Shown here piece after piece: positions 26,481-39,300 of a stretch of DNA of 64,000 nt. The stretch is from Aridibaculum aurantiacum (GTDB lineage: Bacteria > Bacteroidota > Bacteroidia > Chitinophagales > Chitinophagaceae), in assembly GCF_017355875.1 (NCBI RefSeq), contig NZ_JAFEWC010000001.1:1674001-1738000 (forward strand), read 5' to 3'. Position 1 is the stretch's first letter. Each line of letters opens with the position of its first letter. The notes under the pieces are model-generated. The model was not told the DNA's origin. It worked only from the letters and a program-made list of their open reading frames with translations, and searched no databases. Position numbers and translations under genes: made by a program.

Positions 26481-26664
26481 ATTTGTGCTAAAATGGCTAC
26501 AGCTTCTAATGTCATTTGATTAGTACTTCGTTATGTAAAAATCAGACAGGCGTTTTTTATAGCATCCATTCCTATTGTCGTTCATGAATTGTAAGAGATG
26601 ATTGATAAATAACCAGCAGGCTATCATTAGCTTTTTCTCGTGTTTTGGCTGAAATACCTACACC

Positions 26665-29115
26665 ATGAGAAGCACTATACTTTTATTGAGCTTGCTGCTT
26701 AGCCTTCAACTTTTCGCACAGCAGCCCGGGAGATTAGTCATCACCATACACAACACAGACAACACACCACTTGAAGGTGCTACTGTAGAATTATTACGAG
26801 CTGCAGACTCTGTGCTTGTACGATCAGCCGTTTCCGATAGAGCAGGTATAGCAGACCTGGAACGTATACCAGAAGGCACCTATCATGCAAGGGTAACAAT
26901 GACTGGATTCGCTGTTACTAAAGCAGGCCCTATCTCCATCACCAAAGAACAGCCGGATGTAAAGTACGGGCCGGTAGTACTTTCTGTAAATACAACAGCT
27001 GAGTTGGGTGGCGTTACAGTCACTGCTAAAAAGCCTTTTATTCAAAAGCTAACGGATAGGCTGATTGTAAATGTAGAGAGCAGCATCATAAGTGCGGGCA
27101 GCTCTGCATTAGATGTATTAGAAAGATCTCCAGGTGTTTCTATTGATCAGAATGATGCGGTATCGCTGCGGGGCAGGCAGGGTGTGCTGATTATGATCGA
27201 TGGTAAGCCTTCGCCCTTAGGACCCGCTGATGTTGCCAATTACCTGCGTGGACTTCCTGCATCAGCTATAGATCGCATTGAGATCATTACCAATCCTTCT
27301 GCTAAATATGATGCTGCTGGTAATTCTGGAATCATTGACATACGTATGAAGAAAGATCAACGACTTGGTCTTAACGGCACTTATACCGCCGGCTATGGCC
27401 AGGGAGTTTTTCCGAAGGCAAACGCTGGATCAACCTTCAACTATCGCAATAAGAAGGTGAACATGTTTGGTAACTACAACTACAACTACCGTAAGAACCT
27501 GAACCACCTGCTACTCGACAGGAGCTTTTTCACCAATGGCGTGCTCACCAGCTTTGATACCAAAGACAACTACATGACTGCACCCATGAACAGTCACAAT
27601 GCGCGGTTTGGTGCTGATTATTTTCCGAGCAAGAAAACAATCATTGGCTTCGTTTTAAACGGCAACTTTGCAGCCATTGACAGAACAAATGATAACGTTG
27701 CGCAGGTGTTTGATCAACAAAGAGCACCGTCATTTAATTTTCTTACACATGCCACCAGCCTTGATAAGTTCGACAACATTGTAGGTAATGCAAACATCAA
27801 ACACACGTTTGATAGCACCGGCAAGGAGTTGACTGCAGACTTCGATTATGGTGTGTTTAATAATCTTTCTTTATCAAGTACTGCTACAAGATATGTAGAC
27901 AATCGTGGTTCAGTTTACCTGCCGCCTTATATACTTGATGGTAACCAGGATGGCAGGTTGACCATAAAATCTTTTAAAGCAGATTATGTAAATCCTTTGC
28001 CTAAGGGAGCTAAGCTGGAGGCCGGATTTAAAACCAGTTTTGTATCATCGGATAATGATGTGCGTTTCTTTGATGTAAGCAATGGCACACCGCAAAATGA
28101 TGTGCAGAAAACAAATCGTTTTTTCTACGACGAGAACATCAATGCTGGTTACCTGAATGTAAGCAAGCAGTTTAAAAAATGGAGCCTGCAGGTTGGCTTG
28201 CGTGGTGAAGAAACAAACATCAAAGGACGCCAGGTGGTAAATGATATGCGTTTTGACTCAAGTTACTTCCAGCTGTTTCCAAGTGCCTTCCTTACATATA
28301 ATGTTGCTAAAGATCAAACACTTGGCTTTTCTGTCAGCCGTCGTATAGATCGTCCCGGTTATTCACAGTTAAACCCATTCCAATTCCTGATAGATGTAAC
28401 ATTGTATAGCACAGGCAATACGCGGTTGTTGCCGCAGTTTACCTGGTCTTACGAAATGAGTTACACGCTGAAGCAGTTGAACTTTACTTTAGCCTATAGC
28501 CGCACTAGGCAGAACATGACGACTGCAATCCTTCGTTACAACGATGTATTCCCAAGTAATCCTGCAGCAGATAATGTGACGGTGCAGATACCACTAAACC
28601 TTGAGTCGTCTGATTATGTAGGTCTAAATATTGCTGCGCCGGTGCGGGTAAACAGCTGGTGGAATATGATGACCAATGCCGATCTATTTTATATTCATTT
28701 CAACAGCAACATTGCCAATACGCCACTAAGCAATGGAACCCCATCAGCAAGGTTGTCCAACAACAATACAATGACACTGGGTAAAGGCTGGACATCTGAA
28801 TTAAACTTTAATTACAACAGCCCGGGCCGCAGTGGCTATATGGAATTTCGTTCTTCATGGGGACTGGCTGCAGGTATACAGAAGAACGTAATGAAGAACA
28901 AAGGAACGGTTAGGTTCAATATCAGCGACATCTTCTGGACGAATCTGCCACGCGCTACCATTACCTATGGAAACTACATAGAGAATTGGCGTGCGTATAG
29001 AGAAACACGTGTTGCCAATTTAACCTTCACGTACCGGTTTGGAAACAATAAAGTGCAAGCTGCACGCCGTCGCATTACTGCAAGTGAGGATGAGAGAAGG
29101 AGAGCAGGAAATTGA
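26665..29115 (+). CDS. Outer-membrane beta-barrel protein, TonB-dependent-receptor-like
   Basis: This 816-residue protein has a signal peptide (MRSTILLLSLLLSLQLFAQQ). A carboxypeptidase-regulatory-like domain covers about residues 20-105 (RLVITIHNTDNTPLEGATVE). The plug-like domain includes SALDVLERSPGVSIDQND, VLIMIDGKPSPLG and IEIITNPSAKYDAAGNSGII, typical of the OMP_b-brl_3 group of TonB-like barrels. The remaining 550 residues form the barrel. It ends with a basic tail (RRRITASEDERRRAGN) rather than a terminal aromatic strand, which is seen in some members. The gene is monocistronic, with terminators on both sides. Confidence 0.87.
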   Translation: MRSTILLLSLLLSLQLFAQQPGRLVITIHNTDNTPLEGATVELLRAADSVLVRSAVSDRAGIADLERIPEGTYHARVTMTGFAVTKAGPISITKEQPDVKYGPVVLSVNTTAELGGVTVTAKKPFIQKLTDRLIVNVESSIISAGSSALDVLERSPGVSIDQNDAVSLRGRQGVLIMIDGKPSPLGPADVANYLRGLPASAIDRIEIITNPSAKYDAAGNSGIIDIRMKKDQRLGLNGTYTAGYGQGVFPKANAGSTFNYRNKKVNMFGNYNYNYRKNLNHLLLDRSFFTNGVLTSFDTKDNYMTAPMNSHNARFGADYFPSKKTIIGFVLNGNFAAIDRTNDNVAQVFDQQRAPSFNFLTHATSLDKFDNIVGNANIKHTFDSTGKELTADFDYGVFNNLSLSSTATRYVDNRGSVYLPPYILDGNQDGRLTIKSFKADYVNPLPKGAKLEAGFKTSFVSSDNDVRFFDVSNGTPQNDVQKTNRFFYDENINAGYLNVSKQFKKWSLQVGLRGEETNIKGRQVVNDMRFDSSYFQLFPSAFLTYNVAKDQTLGFSVSRRIDRPGYSQLNPFQFLIDVTLYSTGNTRLLPQFTWSYEMSYTLKQLNFTLAYSRTRQNMTTAILRYNDVFPSNPAADNVTVQIPLNLESSDYVGLNIAAPVRVNSWWNMMTNADLFYIHFNSNIANTPLSNGTPSARLSNNNTMTLGKGWTSELNFNYNSPGRSGYMEFRSSWGLAAGIQKNVMKNKGTVRFNISDIFWTNLPRATITYGNYIENWRAYRETRVANLTFTYRFGNNKVQAARRRITASEDERRRAGN

Positions 29116-29139
29116 TAATCTAAATATGATGATGATAGA

Positions 29140-29168
29140 AAGGTGGCAGCAATGTCACCTTCTTTTTT
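29140..29168 (+). terminator. Intrinsic terminator between convergent genes
   Basis: AAGGTGGCA (29140-29148) and TGTCACCTT (29153-29161) form a nine-base stem with one G-T wobble around GCAA, followed by CTTTTTT. Confidence 0.75.
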
Positions 29169-29173
29169 ACCTG

Positions 29174-30043
29174 CTAGTAATCAATTATACCATTGCCTTT
29201 TAACAGCTGCATGTGAGAGCTAATGTTCGCCATCTTATGACCTGCAAGAAATTGCTTTGCATGCTTAAAGAAGTGACTATAATCAAAATAGCCGAACGAT
29301 CTGTAATCAAAAATAGCAGGGTCACTTACGAATTCTGACAACGCTTTGCGTATGCGCATGATCTGCAGCGCCTGCTTACAACTTATACTTGTAGCGGATT
29401 CAAAATAACGCTGAAGCGTACGCGTACTGATGCTGTGTTGTTGCGCCAAAGCTTCTACAGGTGTTGTGTAGTTCGTACCTTCTTCACTGTTCAGGATGCT
29501 CGTTACTACATCTACATACTTCAGTGAACCTTCGTACTGCTTTACCACATCTTCATAATAATTAGAAATGGTCTGCACACGCACATCAAAAGTAGCTGCT
29601 TGTTTTACTGCATGAATAATTTCCCGCGGCATGAGGTACGACAGCGGGAAGATGTAGGTATACTCAGAGAAGTTGATCTTCTTTTCGAAGATGATAGGAG
29701 AGACTTTGAACTTGATGCCAAATAAACGATTGCCTGCAGAATGAATAGTGCTGATGTTTCTGAAACGAGGGAGGAAACCATCGTTCTTCATAGCGAAGCT
29801 ATCATCGTTCAGCTGCATGTTGAATGGCGTACCGAGGTTGATAAGGTAGGTATAACCAACATTTGGAAATAGTATATCTGCAAAACCATTAGGGTACTGT
29901 TGCCACAGGTTTTCAAAGTCCGTTTCCCAAAAGAAATCAATGAATTTTGAAAGCGACTTCTTTGCTTTCTTTCTATGGTAGTGCTGGTGAAAATGATCGC
30001 GGTGGAAGAATTCTACATGCTGATCCGGTGCGGCTTTAGCCAT
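29174..30043 (-). CDS. AraC-family transcriptional regulator
   Basis: This 289-residue protein has a C-terminal AraC-type double helix-turn-helix at about residues 195-280: VEALAQQHSISTRTLQRYFE, then IRKALSEFV and the signature FGYFDYSHFFKHAKQFLAG. The N-terminal 180 residues (LSKFIDFFWETDFE, then YPNGFADILF) resemble the DUF6597-like sensory domain of Bacteroidetes AraC regulators. It is divergent from the giant adhesin gene, with 307 bases between them, which makes that gene a candidate target. The ligand is unknown. Confidence 0.88.
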   Translation of the reverse strand: MAKAAPDQHVEFFHRDHFHQHYHRKKAKKSLSKFIDFFWETDFENLWQQYPNGFADILFPNVGYTYLINLGTPFNMQLNDDSFAMKNDGFLPRFRNISTIHSAGNRLFGIKFKVSPIIFEKKINFSEYTYIFPLSYLMPREIIHAVKQAATFDVRVQTISNYYEDVVKQYEGSLKYVDVVTSILNSEEGTNYTTPVEALAQQHSISTRTLQRYFESATSISCKQALQIMRIRKALSEFVSDPAIFDYRSFGYFDYSHFFKHAKQFLAGHKMANISSHMQLLKGNGIIDY

Positions 30044-30350
30044 AGGTTTTAATCGTTTTTGAAGGAGAGTGAAACACTACACTTTCTCCTGCAATAATAA
30101 CCGTTATCCAACGTTGCCGGAGTGCATTTACTTGTGTGGTAGTATGCTTGTTCAAAAGGAATGGCATGTTTTAGCTACGCCAGCCGATGTTTTATTCTCC
30201 AATCTTGTGCATGTTGCTGATGCTTTTAAAAAACATAAAACTGCCCTTAAAAGACATGAAAGATTTTGGTGATTGAACAACGTGCTTTACCTCATTTTGT
30301 TGTTTATAATATCTCCTTTAGCTGTTCGTTATACCACCAAATCACGGATC
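30044..30350. other. Divergent intergenic region upstream of giant adhesin 1
   Basis: This stretch separates the AraC-type gene (minus) from the adhesin (plus) and should hold both promoters. I see no exact TAnnTTTG box near the adhesin start; GTTTATAATATC at about 30302 is a weak possibility. Short ORFs here lack start signals and family resemblance. Confidence 0.4.
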
Positions 30351-33300
30351 ATGATTTGGAAAAAACTGGGGTTCAGCTCCTTATTACTTTTTCTGTTTTC
30401 AGTTGCTATTGGACAACAAATACAGGTTCAGAATTTCACCAATGCTACATATGGTGAAGGCGCAAGTATATCTGTGCCTGTTCGTGTTTCTGGTTGTTTC
30501 AATATCAATAACCAGTTCCAGATGTTGCTCTCTGATGCCAACGGTAACTTTGGAAATAGTACTGTAATTGGAAGCTTCACAGGTTTTTTCACACCCTTTG
30601 TAAATGGCTTTATACCCAGCGGTACAGCGCCTGGAACGGGATATAGAATCCGCATCGTTTCTACCAATCCTGTAGTTGCAGTTGAAACTGCAGCTTTCTC
30701 CATTTCAGATAATCCGATCATCCCGGTGGCTTCACCTGCTTCCACTACTTCCAATACCATTAATGATAGCACGTTTGGTCGTTGCCAGATCAGCAGCAAT
30801 CAGGGTATACAGCTTATCAATAATGTCCCTGCTGGTTATACCCTCTCTGCTAATGTATACGATAGTATAGGTAACAGTATAACTGCTGCAGTCAATAGCA
30901 CTGCAGTGCAATTCACTATGGTGGCTGGAAACTACTACACAGTAAAGATCCAGCTCACAAGGAATGCTAACAACGACGTAACTGTACGCTCATTCCTGGT
31001 ATATGCTTCTACAAATAATCTAAGCTTACAAACATCAGGAGCCAGCGATGCCTGTTTACCAGATACCAAAGTATACACAGTGAACGTAGTTGGTAATGGT
31101 GGTATCAGAACTAACTACCCAGGCACACAATACATCATTGATTGGGGAGATGGTACAACAGAAACTTATACGCATTGTGATCTGCTTGCAAGGCAAGGTG
31201 AGATGACACATGATTATGTAAATACTTCATGTGGCAGACCTCCCATCACGGATCTTACACCTACGCAGTACAATGCTTTTCGAGTAAACGTTATGGCGAA
31301 TAATGTTTATTGCCCCAACAGTTTTACATCCATCACTACCTATGCAAAGGTTTGGCAAAAACCAATTGCTGAATTTGATAGCCCACAGTTCTGGTGTATC
31401 AATTCGCCGGTAACATTTATCAATAATTCAGAAGCAGGTTTATCAGGTTTCAATAACGTGGTGAATTGTATAGATGTGGCTAATTACGAATGGTACGTGG
31501 ATGGTGTGTACATACCAAACGCTGGTACCAATCTCACTTACACTTTCACTACTCCGGGATATCATACCATCAGGCTTGTTGCTGCCAACGATCCTTGTAG
31601 CGATGAGATAGAGAAAGTGATCTGTATAGAAGAGCCACTCAATCCTGATTTCAAGATAAATGGTTTAGATAGTATTTCAGGTTGCGCACCGCTAACTATC
31701 AATGTGCAGAATAACACAGTAGTTGGTGCTAATCCTTGTCGTCCGCTGCCATGGTTGTGGAGTGTACTGATTAGACCTGGAATGACACCTGCAACGCGAG
31801 GTGTTCACTACCTTATCAATCCTCATGACTCTGCTCAAAGTCCAACTTTCATATTCCTGGTGCCTGGTGAATATTACATAAGGTTGACGATACCTAACTC
31901 CTGTGGTGAGTATGCGAAAGATGTTCCGGTTACAATAACGGATGTAGCCAATGTTACTTTTTCAAACTCGTATAACCGCTACTGCGGTTTGCAGACAGTA
32001 GATTTTTCTGTGGCGCCACACAGGCCAAATTATAACAGTAGCAGTGGCAGCGAAAGCTACAACTGGAACATAACTGGTGGTAGTTACACTTTTATCAACG
32101 GAACATCCGCTGCTTCAGCTTTCCCTGTTGTGCAGTTCAATAGCTTTGGAAGCTATAATGTGCAGGTACAGTTTAGCAACGACTGCGGTACACAAACAGC
32201 TAACAAAACTTTTGTTTTTGATGCACCTGTGATTGCCTCTGTTATGAATGATACCGTTGTTTGTAACACGGTTAATTCAATTCAATTATCATCTTCTGCT
32301 TCGGGTCCATATACTGGTGGAACGTGGAGTATCATCAATGGTTCGGGAAACTTCTCTGATCCTGCTATTGCTAATCCTGTTTATACATTCAGCAATGCTG
32401 ATAAGACTGCAGGTACAGTAAGGCTGCGCTATATAGCCTTTGCTCCAAATAACTCTGCTTGTGGAAATGATACAGCTGAAGTTGTCATTTCTATTATGGC
32501 GCAGGTGGTAATAACATCAGCTGCAGATACAACCATCTGTAGTGGTGGAACAGTAGATTACACACCAACATCGTCAATGCCTGGTACCACTTACTCATGG
32601 ACATCAAGTGTTATCTCAGGAACTGTAACAGGCAACACACCAGCAGGAACAGGTAACATCAATGATGTGCTGGTAAATGGTTCATCATCTGTTGCAGGTG
32701 TGGTTAGATATTACATTACACCAAGTGGCGGCGGTTGTACAGGCAATGCTTTTGAATTGTCCGTTACAGTGCAGCCTGTTCCAACATTATCTATAACGAA
32801 TTATTCAGATAGTACTTGCACAGGAGGTACAACTAATATCTCTTTTGCAAGCAGCTATAGCGGAGCACGATATACGTACTCTGCAACGGTACTTTCTGGT
32901 ACTGTTACAGGAGCTGCTTCTCAAACTTCTCCATCTTCCGTTAATGCTATCAATCAAACACTGGTTAATAATGGAACAACACCTGCAGTAGTTGAATACA
33001 CTGTTCAAGTTTATACAGCTGGTGTATCATGCCCTGGTGAAACAAGAACAGTTACTGTTGTTGTAAGTCCGGCATCGACCATAGCTAATGCTGGTGCAGA
33101 CCAATTGTTATGTAATATTTCATCTGCAACATTGGCTGGTAACAATCCTGTGGTAGGTACAGGTAGCTGGACACAAGTAAGTGGACCTGCTGCAAACATT
33201 GTTTCTCCTAGTGCACATAATTCATCAGTAGATGGCTTGCTGCCAAATAGCACTTATGTTTTTGTTTGGTCAATCGGGGCTATTGCTCCTTGTCCAGCAT

Positions 33301-36300
33301 CTACTGATACAGTTGTTATTGTTAATCGTCCTGCTGTTGCTTTAGCCAATGCCGGAGCAGATATAGTTGTTTGTGATTTCAGTGGAACCGGTAGTACAAC
33401 TCTTTCTGCCAACACAACAGCTCATGCTTTTGAAAATGGCAGCTGGTCAATAGTTGCTTCAATTCCTGCAGGTAGTAATCCTTCTGTTGCAAATGCTAAT
33501 AGTGCTGCTACTACTTTCAATTTTGATCGTGCCGGTACTTATACTTTAGTGTGGACAATAACAAATGATGCAGGTTGTACACCATCTGCAGATACTGTTG
33601 TTGTTCGTGTTTTCAATGCACCGTATGCAGGTGTAGTTACTCCTCCAGTTTCAAATATTTGCCGTGGCGAAGATGTTCAATTAACTGTAGCTCCTGTAAC
33701 AGGCACTATTGTAAAATGGCAATACAACCTTGCGCCTTTTGCTGATAACAGTTGGATAGATACAATAGTTACCTCACCTGTGCTGCTTTTCTCAAACATC
33801 CAGGATACAATGCTAGTTCGTGTTATTGTGCAATCTGAAGGCGCTGCTTATGGATGTACATCAACTGATACAAGCGAACTTGCTCTTATCAATGTAGCAC
33901 CTCCATCAGTAGGTGGACATACCCAAACAAGCGATACTGTATGTGCTGGCGCAAATGGAGGTGTTATCACTTTAGCAGGTAACACAGGTGCAATTGTTCG
34001 TTGGGAAACATCTACCAACAACGGTATAAGCTGGGTAGTCTTCAACAGTACTGCAGCTTCTATCAATTATTCTAATCTTACTGCTACTACTTGGTTCAGA
34101 GCGATTGTCCAAAGTGGTTCTTGTGCTCCTGCTGTTTCTGATACTACCATTATCACCGCAATTCCACAAGTACAACCTGCTCATGCAGGTAATGATCAAC
34201 TGATCTGCGGTGCATCAGCTAACCTGCAGGCAAATGCTCCTGCTGCTGGTGAGACTGGTGCATGGACACAAATAAGTGGTCCTAGTACTGCAACACTTTC
34301 TTCTGGCTCATCAGCTGCTACCTCGGCTACTGGTTTAATGGCAGGTACTTACCAGTTTGTTTGGACAATATCAAACAGCACTTGTCCTGCTACTACAGAT
34401 ACAGTTGCTATACATGTACGTCCTGCTGTTACATCGGCTAATGCTGGTGGCGACCAGGTAGTATGTGATTTTGTTACGACTGCTACTGTTACACTTGCTG
34501 CTAACAGCAATAGCAGCCGCCCGTTTGAAAGCGGAGCGTGGAGTATTATAACTCAACCTACTGGTGGCAATGGGTCATTATCAAGTGTAAACAATCCTGC
34601 TGCTGTATTCACTTTTGCGCAGGCAGGAGTATACCAATTGGTGTGGACCATCAGCAATGATGCTGGATGTACACCAACCCAGGACACTGTTACCATTCAT
34701 GCATTCAATAGGCCGGTAGCAGGTACAGTTACTGGTGTTACTGATCTTTGTGCCGGTACTGATGTAACAATTACATCCAGCGCATGGGCAGGAACTATCA
34801 AGAAGTGGCAGTACAATCCAGCTCCGCTAAATGATAACATCTGGATTGATACCGCAGTAACTGCAGGTAGCATTCAGTTCTTAAGCGTTACCGACAGCTT
34901 TGCAATTCGTGTTATTGTACAATCTGAAGGATTAGCTTATGGTTGTACTTCAGAAGATACAAGTAATGTACACGTGGTAAATGTTGCGCCTGGTACAGTG
35001 CCTGGTACTACAGCTCCTAATGCTACTGTTTGTTCAGGAAATAACAGCGGCACCATCACACTTACAGGTAATGTAGGTGCAGTGGTAAGATGGGAGTTCT
35101 CTATTAACAACGGCAATAGCTGGAGTCCGATAGCTAACACGAGCAATACACATACTTATACAAACCTAACTGCCACTACATGGTTTAGGGCAGTGATAGA
35201 AAGCAGCAACTGCGGACAGGTAAATTCTTCGGCTACTGTTATAACTGTTGTGCCGCCGGTACAACCAGCACATGCAGGAAATGATCAACTGATATGTGGT
35301 ACATCTGCTAGCCTACAAGCGAATGCTCCTGCTGCTGGTGAAACAGGTGCATGGATACAAATAAGTGGTCCTAACACTGCAACACTTTCTTCTGCCTCAT
35401 CAGCTGCTACATCGGCTACTGGTTTGGTAGCAGGTACTTATCAATTTGTTTGGACTTTATCAAACAGCACATGTCCTGCTACAACAGATACAGTGGCTAT
35501 ACATGTACGTCCTGCAGTTACTCCGGCTAATGCTGGTGGCGACCAGGTAGTATGTGATTTTGTTACTACTGCTACTGTTACACTTGCTGCAAACAACAAC
35601 AGCAGCCGCCCGTTTGAAAGCGGGGCGTGGAGTATCATCAGCCAACCTGCTGGTGGTAACGGATCATTCTCAAGTATTAATAATCCTGCTGCTGCATTCA
35701 CATTTGCACAGGCAGGTGTATACCAATTGGTATGGACCATCAGCAACGATGCAGGCTGTACACCAACACAAGACACTGTTACCATACATGCTTTCAATAG
35801 GCCTGTAACAGGAACAGTTACTGGTGTAACTGATCTATGTGCTGGTACCGATGTAACCATTACTTCAAGTGCATGGACAGGAACTATAAAGAAATGGCAA
35901 TACAATCCTGCTCCCCTAAATGATAACATCTGGATAGATACTTTAGTAACTGCAGGTAGCATTCAATTCTTAAGCGTTACCGACAGCTTTGCAGTTCGTG
36001 TTATTGTTCAATCAGAAGGATTAGCCTTCGGTTGTACTTCAGAAGATACAAGCAATGTGCACGTGGTAAATGTAGCGCCTGGTACAGTGCCTGGTACTAC
36101 AGCTCCTAATGCTACTGTTTGTTCAGGAAATAATAATGGTACCATAACACTTACTGGTAATGTAGGTGCAGTGGTAAGATGGGAGTTTTCTATTAACAAT
36201 GGCAACAGCTGGAGCCCGATAGCCAACACCAGCAATACTCAATCTTATACTAATCTTACTACCACTACATGGTTTAGAGCAGTGATAGAAAGCAGCAACT

Positions 36301-39300
36301 GCGGCCAGGTAAATTCTTCTGCAACTGTTATCACTGTTGTACCACCGGTACAACCAGCACATGCAGGAAATGATCAACTGATCTGTGGTGCAAGTGCAAA
36401 CCTTCATGGCAATGCCCCTGCTGCTGGAGAGACTGGTGCATGGACACAAATATCTGGTCCTAATACTGCAACACTTTCTTCTGCCTCATCAGCTGCTACA
36501 TCGGCTACCGGTTTAATAGCAGGTAATTATCAATTTGTATGGACTTTATCCAATAGCACATGTCCTGCTACTACAGATACAGTTGCTATTCATGTACGTC
36601 CTGCTGTTACTCCGGCAAATGCTGGTGGCGACCAGGTAGTATGTGATTTTGTGTCTACTGCTACTGTTACACTTGCTGCAAATAGCAACAGCAGCCGCCC
36701 GTTTGAAAGCGGAGCGTGGAGTATCATCAGCCAACCTACTGGTGGCAATGGATCTTTCTCAAGTGTAAATAATCCTGCTGCTGCATTCACATTTGCACAG
36801 GCAGGTGTATACCAATTAGTATGGACCATCAGCAATGATGCAGGATGTACACCAACTCAAGACACCGTTACTATTCATGCATTCAACAGACCTGTAGCTG
36901 GAACAGTTACAGGTGTAACTGATCTCTGTGCCGGTACTGATGTAACCATCACTTCTAGTGCATGGACAGGATCTATAAAGAAGTGGCAGTACAATCCAGC
37001 TCCGCTAAATGATAATATTTGGATAGACACTGCAGTAACTGCAGGTAGCATCCAATTCTTAAGCGTTACCGACAGCTTTGCAGTTCGTGTTATTGTTCAA
37101 TCAGAAGGATTAGCTTATGGTTGTACTTCAGAAGATACAAGCAATGTACACGTGGTAAATGTAGCGCCTGGTACAGTGCCTGGAACTACAGCTCCTAATG
37201 CAACTGTATGTTCAGGAACTAACAGCGGCACCATTACGCTTACTGGTAATGTAGGTGCAGTGGTAAGATGGGAGTTCTCTACTAACAACGGCAACAGCTG
37301 GAGCCCGATAGCCAACACGAGCAATACGCATTCTTATACAAACCTTACAACCACTACATGGTTCAGAGCAGTAATAGAAAGCAGCAACTGCGGACAAGTA
37401 AATTCTTCTGCAACTGTTATCACTGTTGTGCCACAAGTGACTGTGGCTAACGCTGGTGCAGACCAGCTCACATGTGCAAACAATGTTACACTTACTGCTA
37501 ATGCAGCTGGCAGCAACGAAAGCGGAAGCTGGAGCCAGACTGCTGGTCCAAACAATGCAGCATTCTCTTCTGTTACCACGCCTTCTGTAAGTGTTACAAA
37601 TCTTATAGCAGGAACCTATCATTTTGTATGGCAAATAAGTAACGGCAGTTGTGCACCTACTACTGATACGGTGGTTGTTCGTATGCGTCCTGCTATTACA
37701 CAAGCCTATGCAGGAAATGATACTGTCATTTGTAATTTCACTGCAGGTAGCTACATCACGTTACAAGGCAGCAATGATCCTGCTCGTCCTTTTGAAGTAA
37801 AGCATTGGAGCATCATCAGCCAGCCTGCAGGAGGTAATGCAAGCTTTAGCGATGCTGCAGATCCTTCAGCTATATTCAGCTACAATGCTGCAGGTACCTA
37901 TACTTTACAGTACAGCATCACAAATGATGCAGGATGTAATCCTTCCAATGATACGCTTGTTATTAATGTATTTGACAGACCTGTTGCCGGACCTATTTCT
38001 GGTCCTAACCAAGTATGTGCAGGCAACGACGTTACTGTTACACTTGGAAGCCATACTGGCAACATAAGCAGGTGGCAGTACAACCCGGCACCTATCAATG
38101 ATAATATCTGGATTGACACTTTGATTACAACACCTTCTATTACTTTTTATAGTGTTCAGCAAACAATGGCTATCCGTGTGATTGTAGAATCTGCAGGTAG
38201 TGCTATGGGCTGTAACAATGCAGATACAAGCAATGTTCTTGTAGTGAATGTAACACCTACAACCAATCCTGGTACTACATCCGCAAACGCAACAGTATGT
38301 TCTGGAACTAACGCAGGTACCATCACATTAACCGGAAATGTAGGTAATGTAATTGGCTGGGAATATTCGATCACCAGCGGTAACTCATGGGTGGCAATAG
38401 CTAATACTACCAATCAACAATCCTATTCAAACCTTACAACTACTACATGGTATAGGGCCATTATTGAAAGTGGTAATTGTGGTGCTGTGCCTTCAACCAT
38501 TACAATCATAACAGTTGCAAGTGCTGTAACAGCACCGAATGCAGGAGCTGACCAGGTACATTGTAATGTGACGCAAGCTGTATTACAGGGCAATGCTCCC
38601 GGCTTTGGTGAGACCGGTAGCTGGCTGCAGTTGGTAGGAGTAGCAGCTACATTTTCAGGAAACAATACTCCAACTCTTACAGTTTCAGATCTAGGTCCTG
38701 GCTTGTACACCTTTGTTTATACAATTTCAAATGGCGTATGTCCTTCCAGGAGAGATACTGTAGTGATAACCAATTACGCTCCTGTTGTTAATACCATTGA
38801 TACTACAACACGCACCATCTGTTATGGTCAATCTATAGCTGTGAATGGGCAGCAGGCAAGTGGTGGCAATGGTGTGCATATATACCAATGGCAGCAAAGC
38901 ACCAATGGAAATAGCTGGGTGAACATAGCTGGACAAACCAGTCAATCATTAACCATTGTTCCGGTTGGTACCATCTACGTTAGAAGAATTATTACTTCTA
39001 CACCTTGTGAATCTATTAGTCTTGTAGCAAGGATCAATGTGCTTCCCCCGGTAGCGAACAACACGATTGCAAGTAACCAGGACATCTGTATGAATACAGC
39101 TGCGGCACTTATCACTGGTTCTTTACCTACAGGTGCTAATGGTGATTACATTTACCAGTGGCAGGAAAGTACTGATGGTGGTGCTACATGGTTGAATATT
39201 CCTGGTGCTACGGGACAGCATTACCAGCCTGGTGTTCTGAACATCACAACACTATACCGTAGAAATGTTTCATCTGGTGTGTGTACTGGTTCATCGGCTA

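Noticed and set aside
30069-30272. 67-codon ORF upstream of the first adhesin
   Set aside because: It starts with GTG without a ribosome site, shows no family resemblance and lies in a divergent promoter region.
33078-38528. Tandem repeat considered as a CRISPR or satellite array
   Set aside because: The unit is over 1 kb, stays in frame and codes for protein domains; there are no short repeats with spacers.
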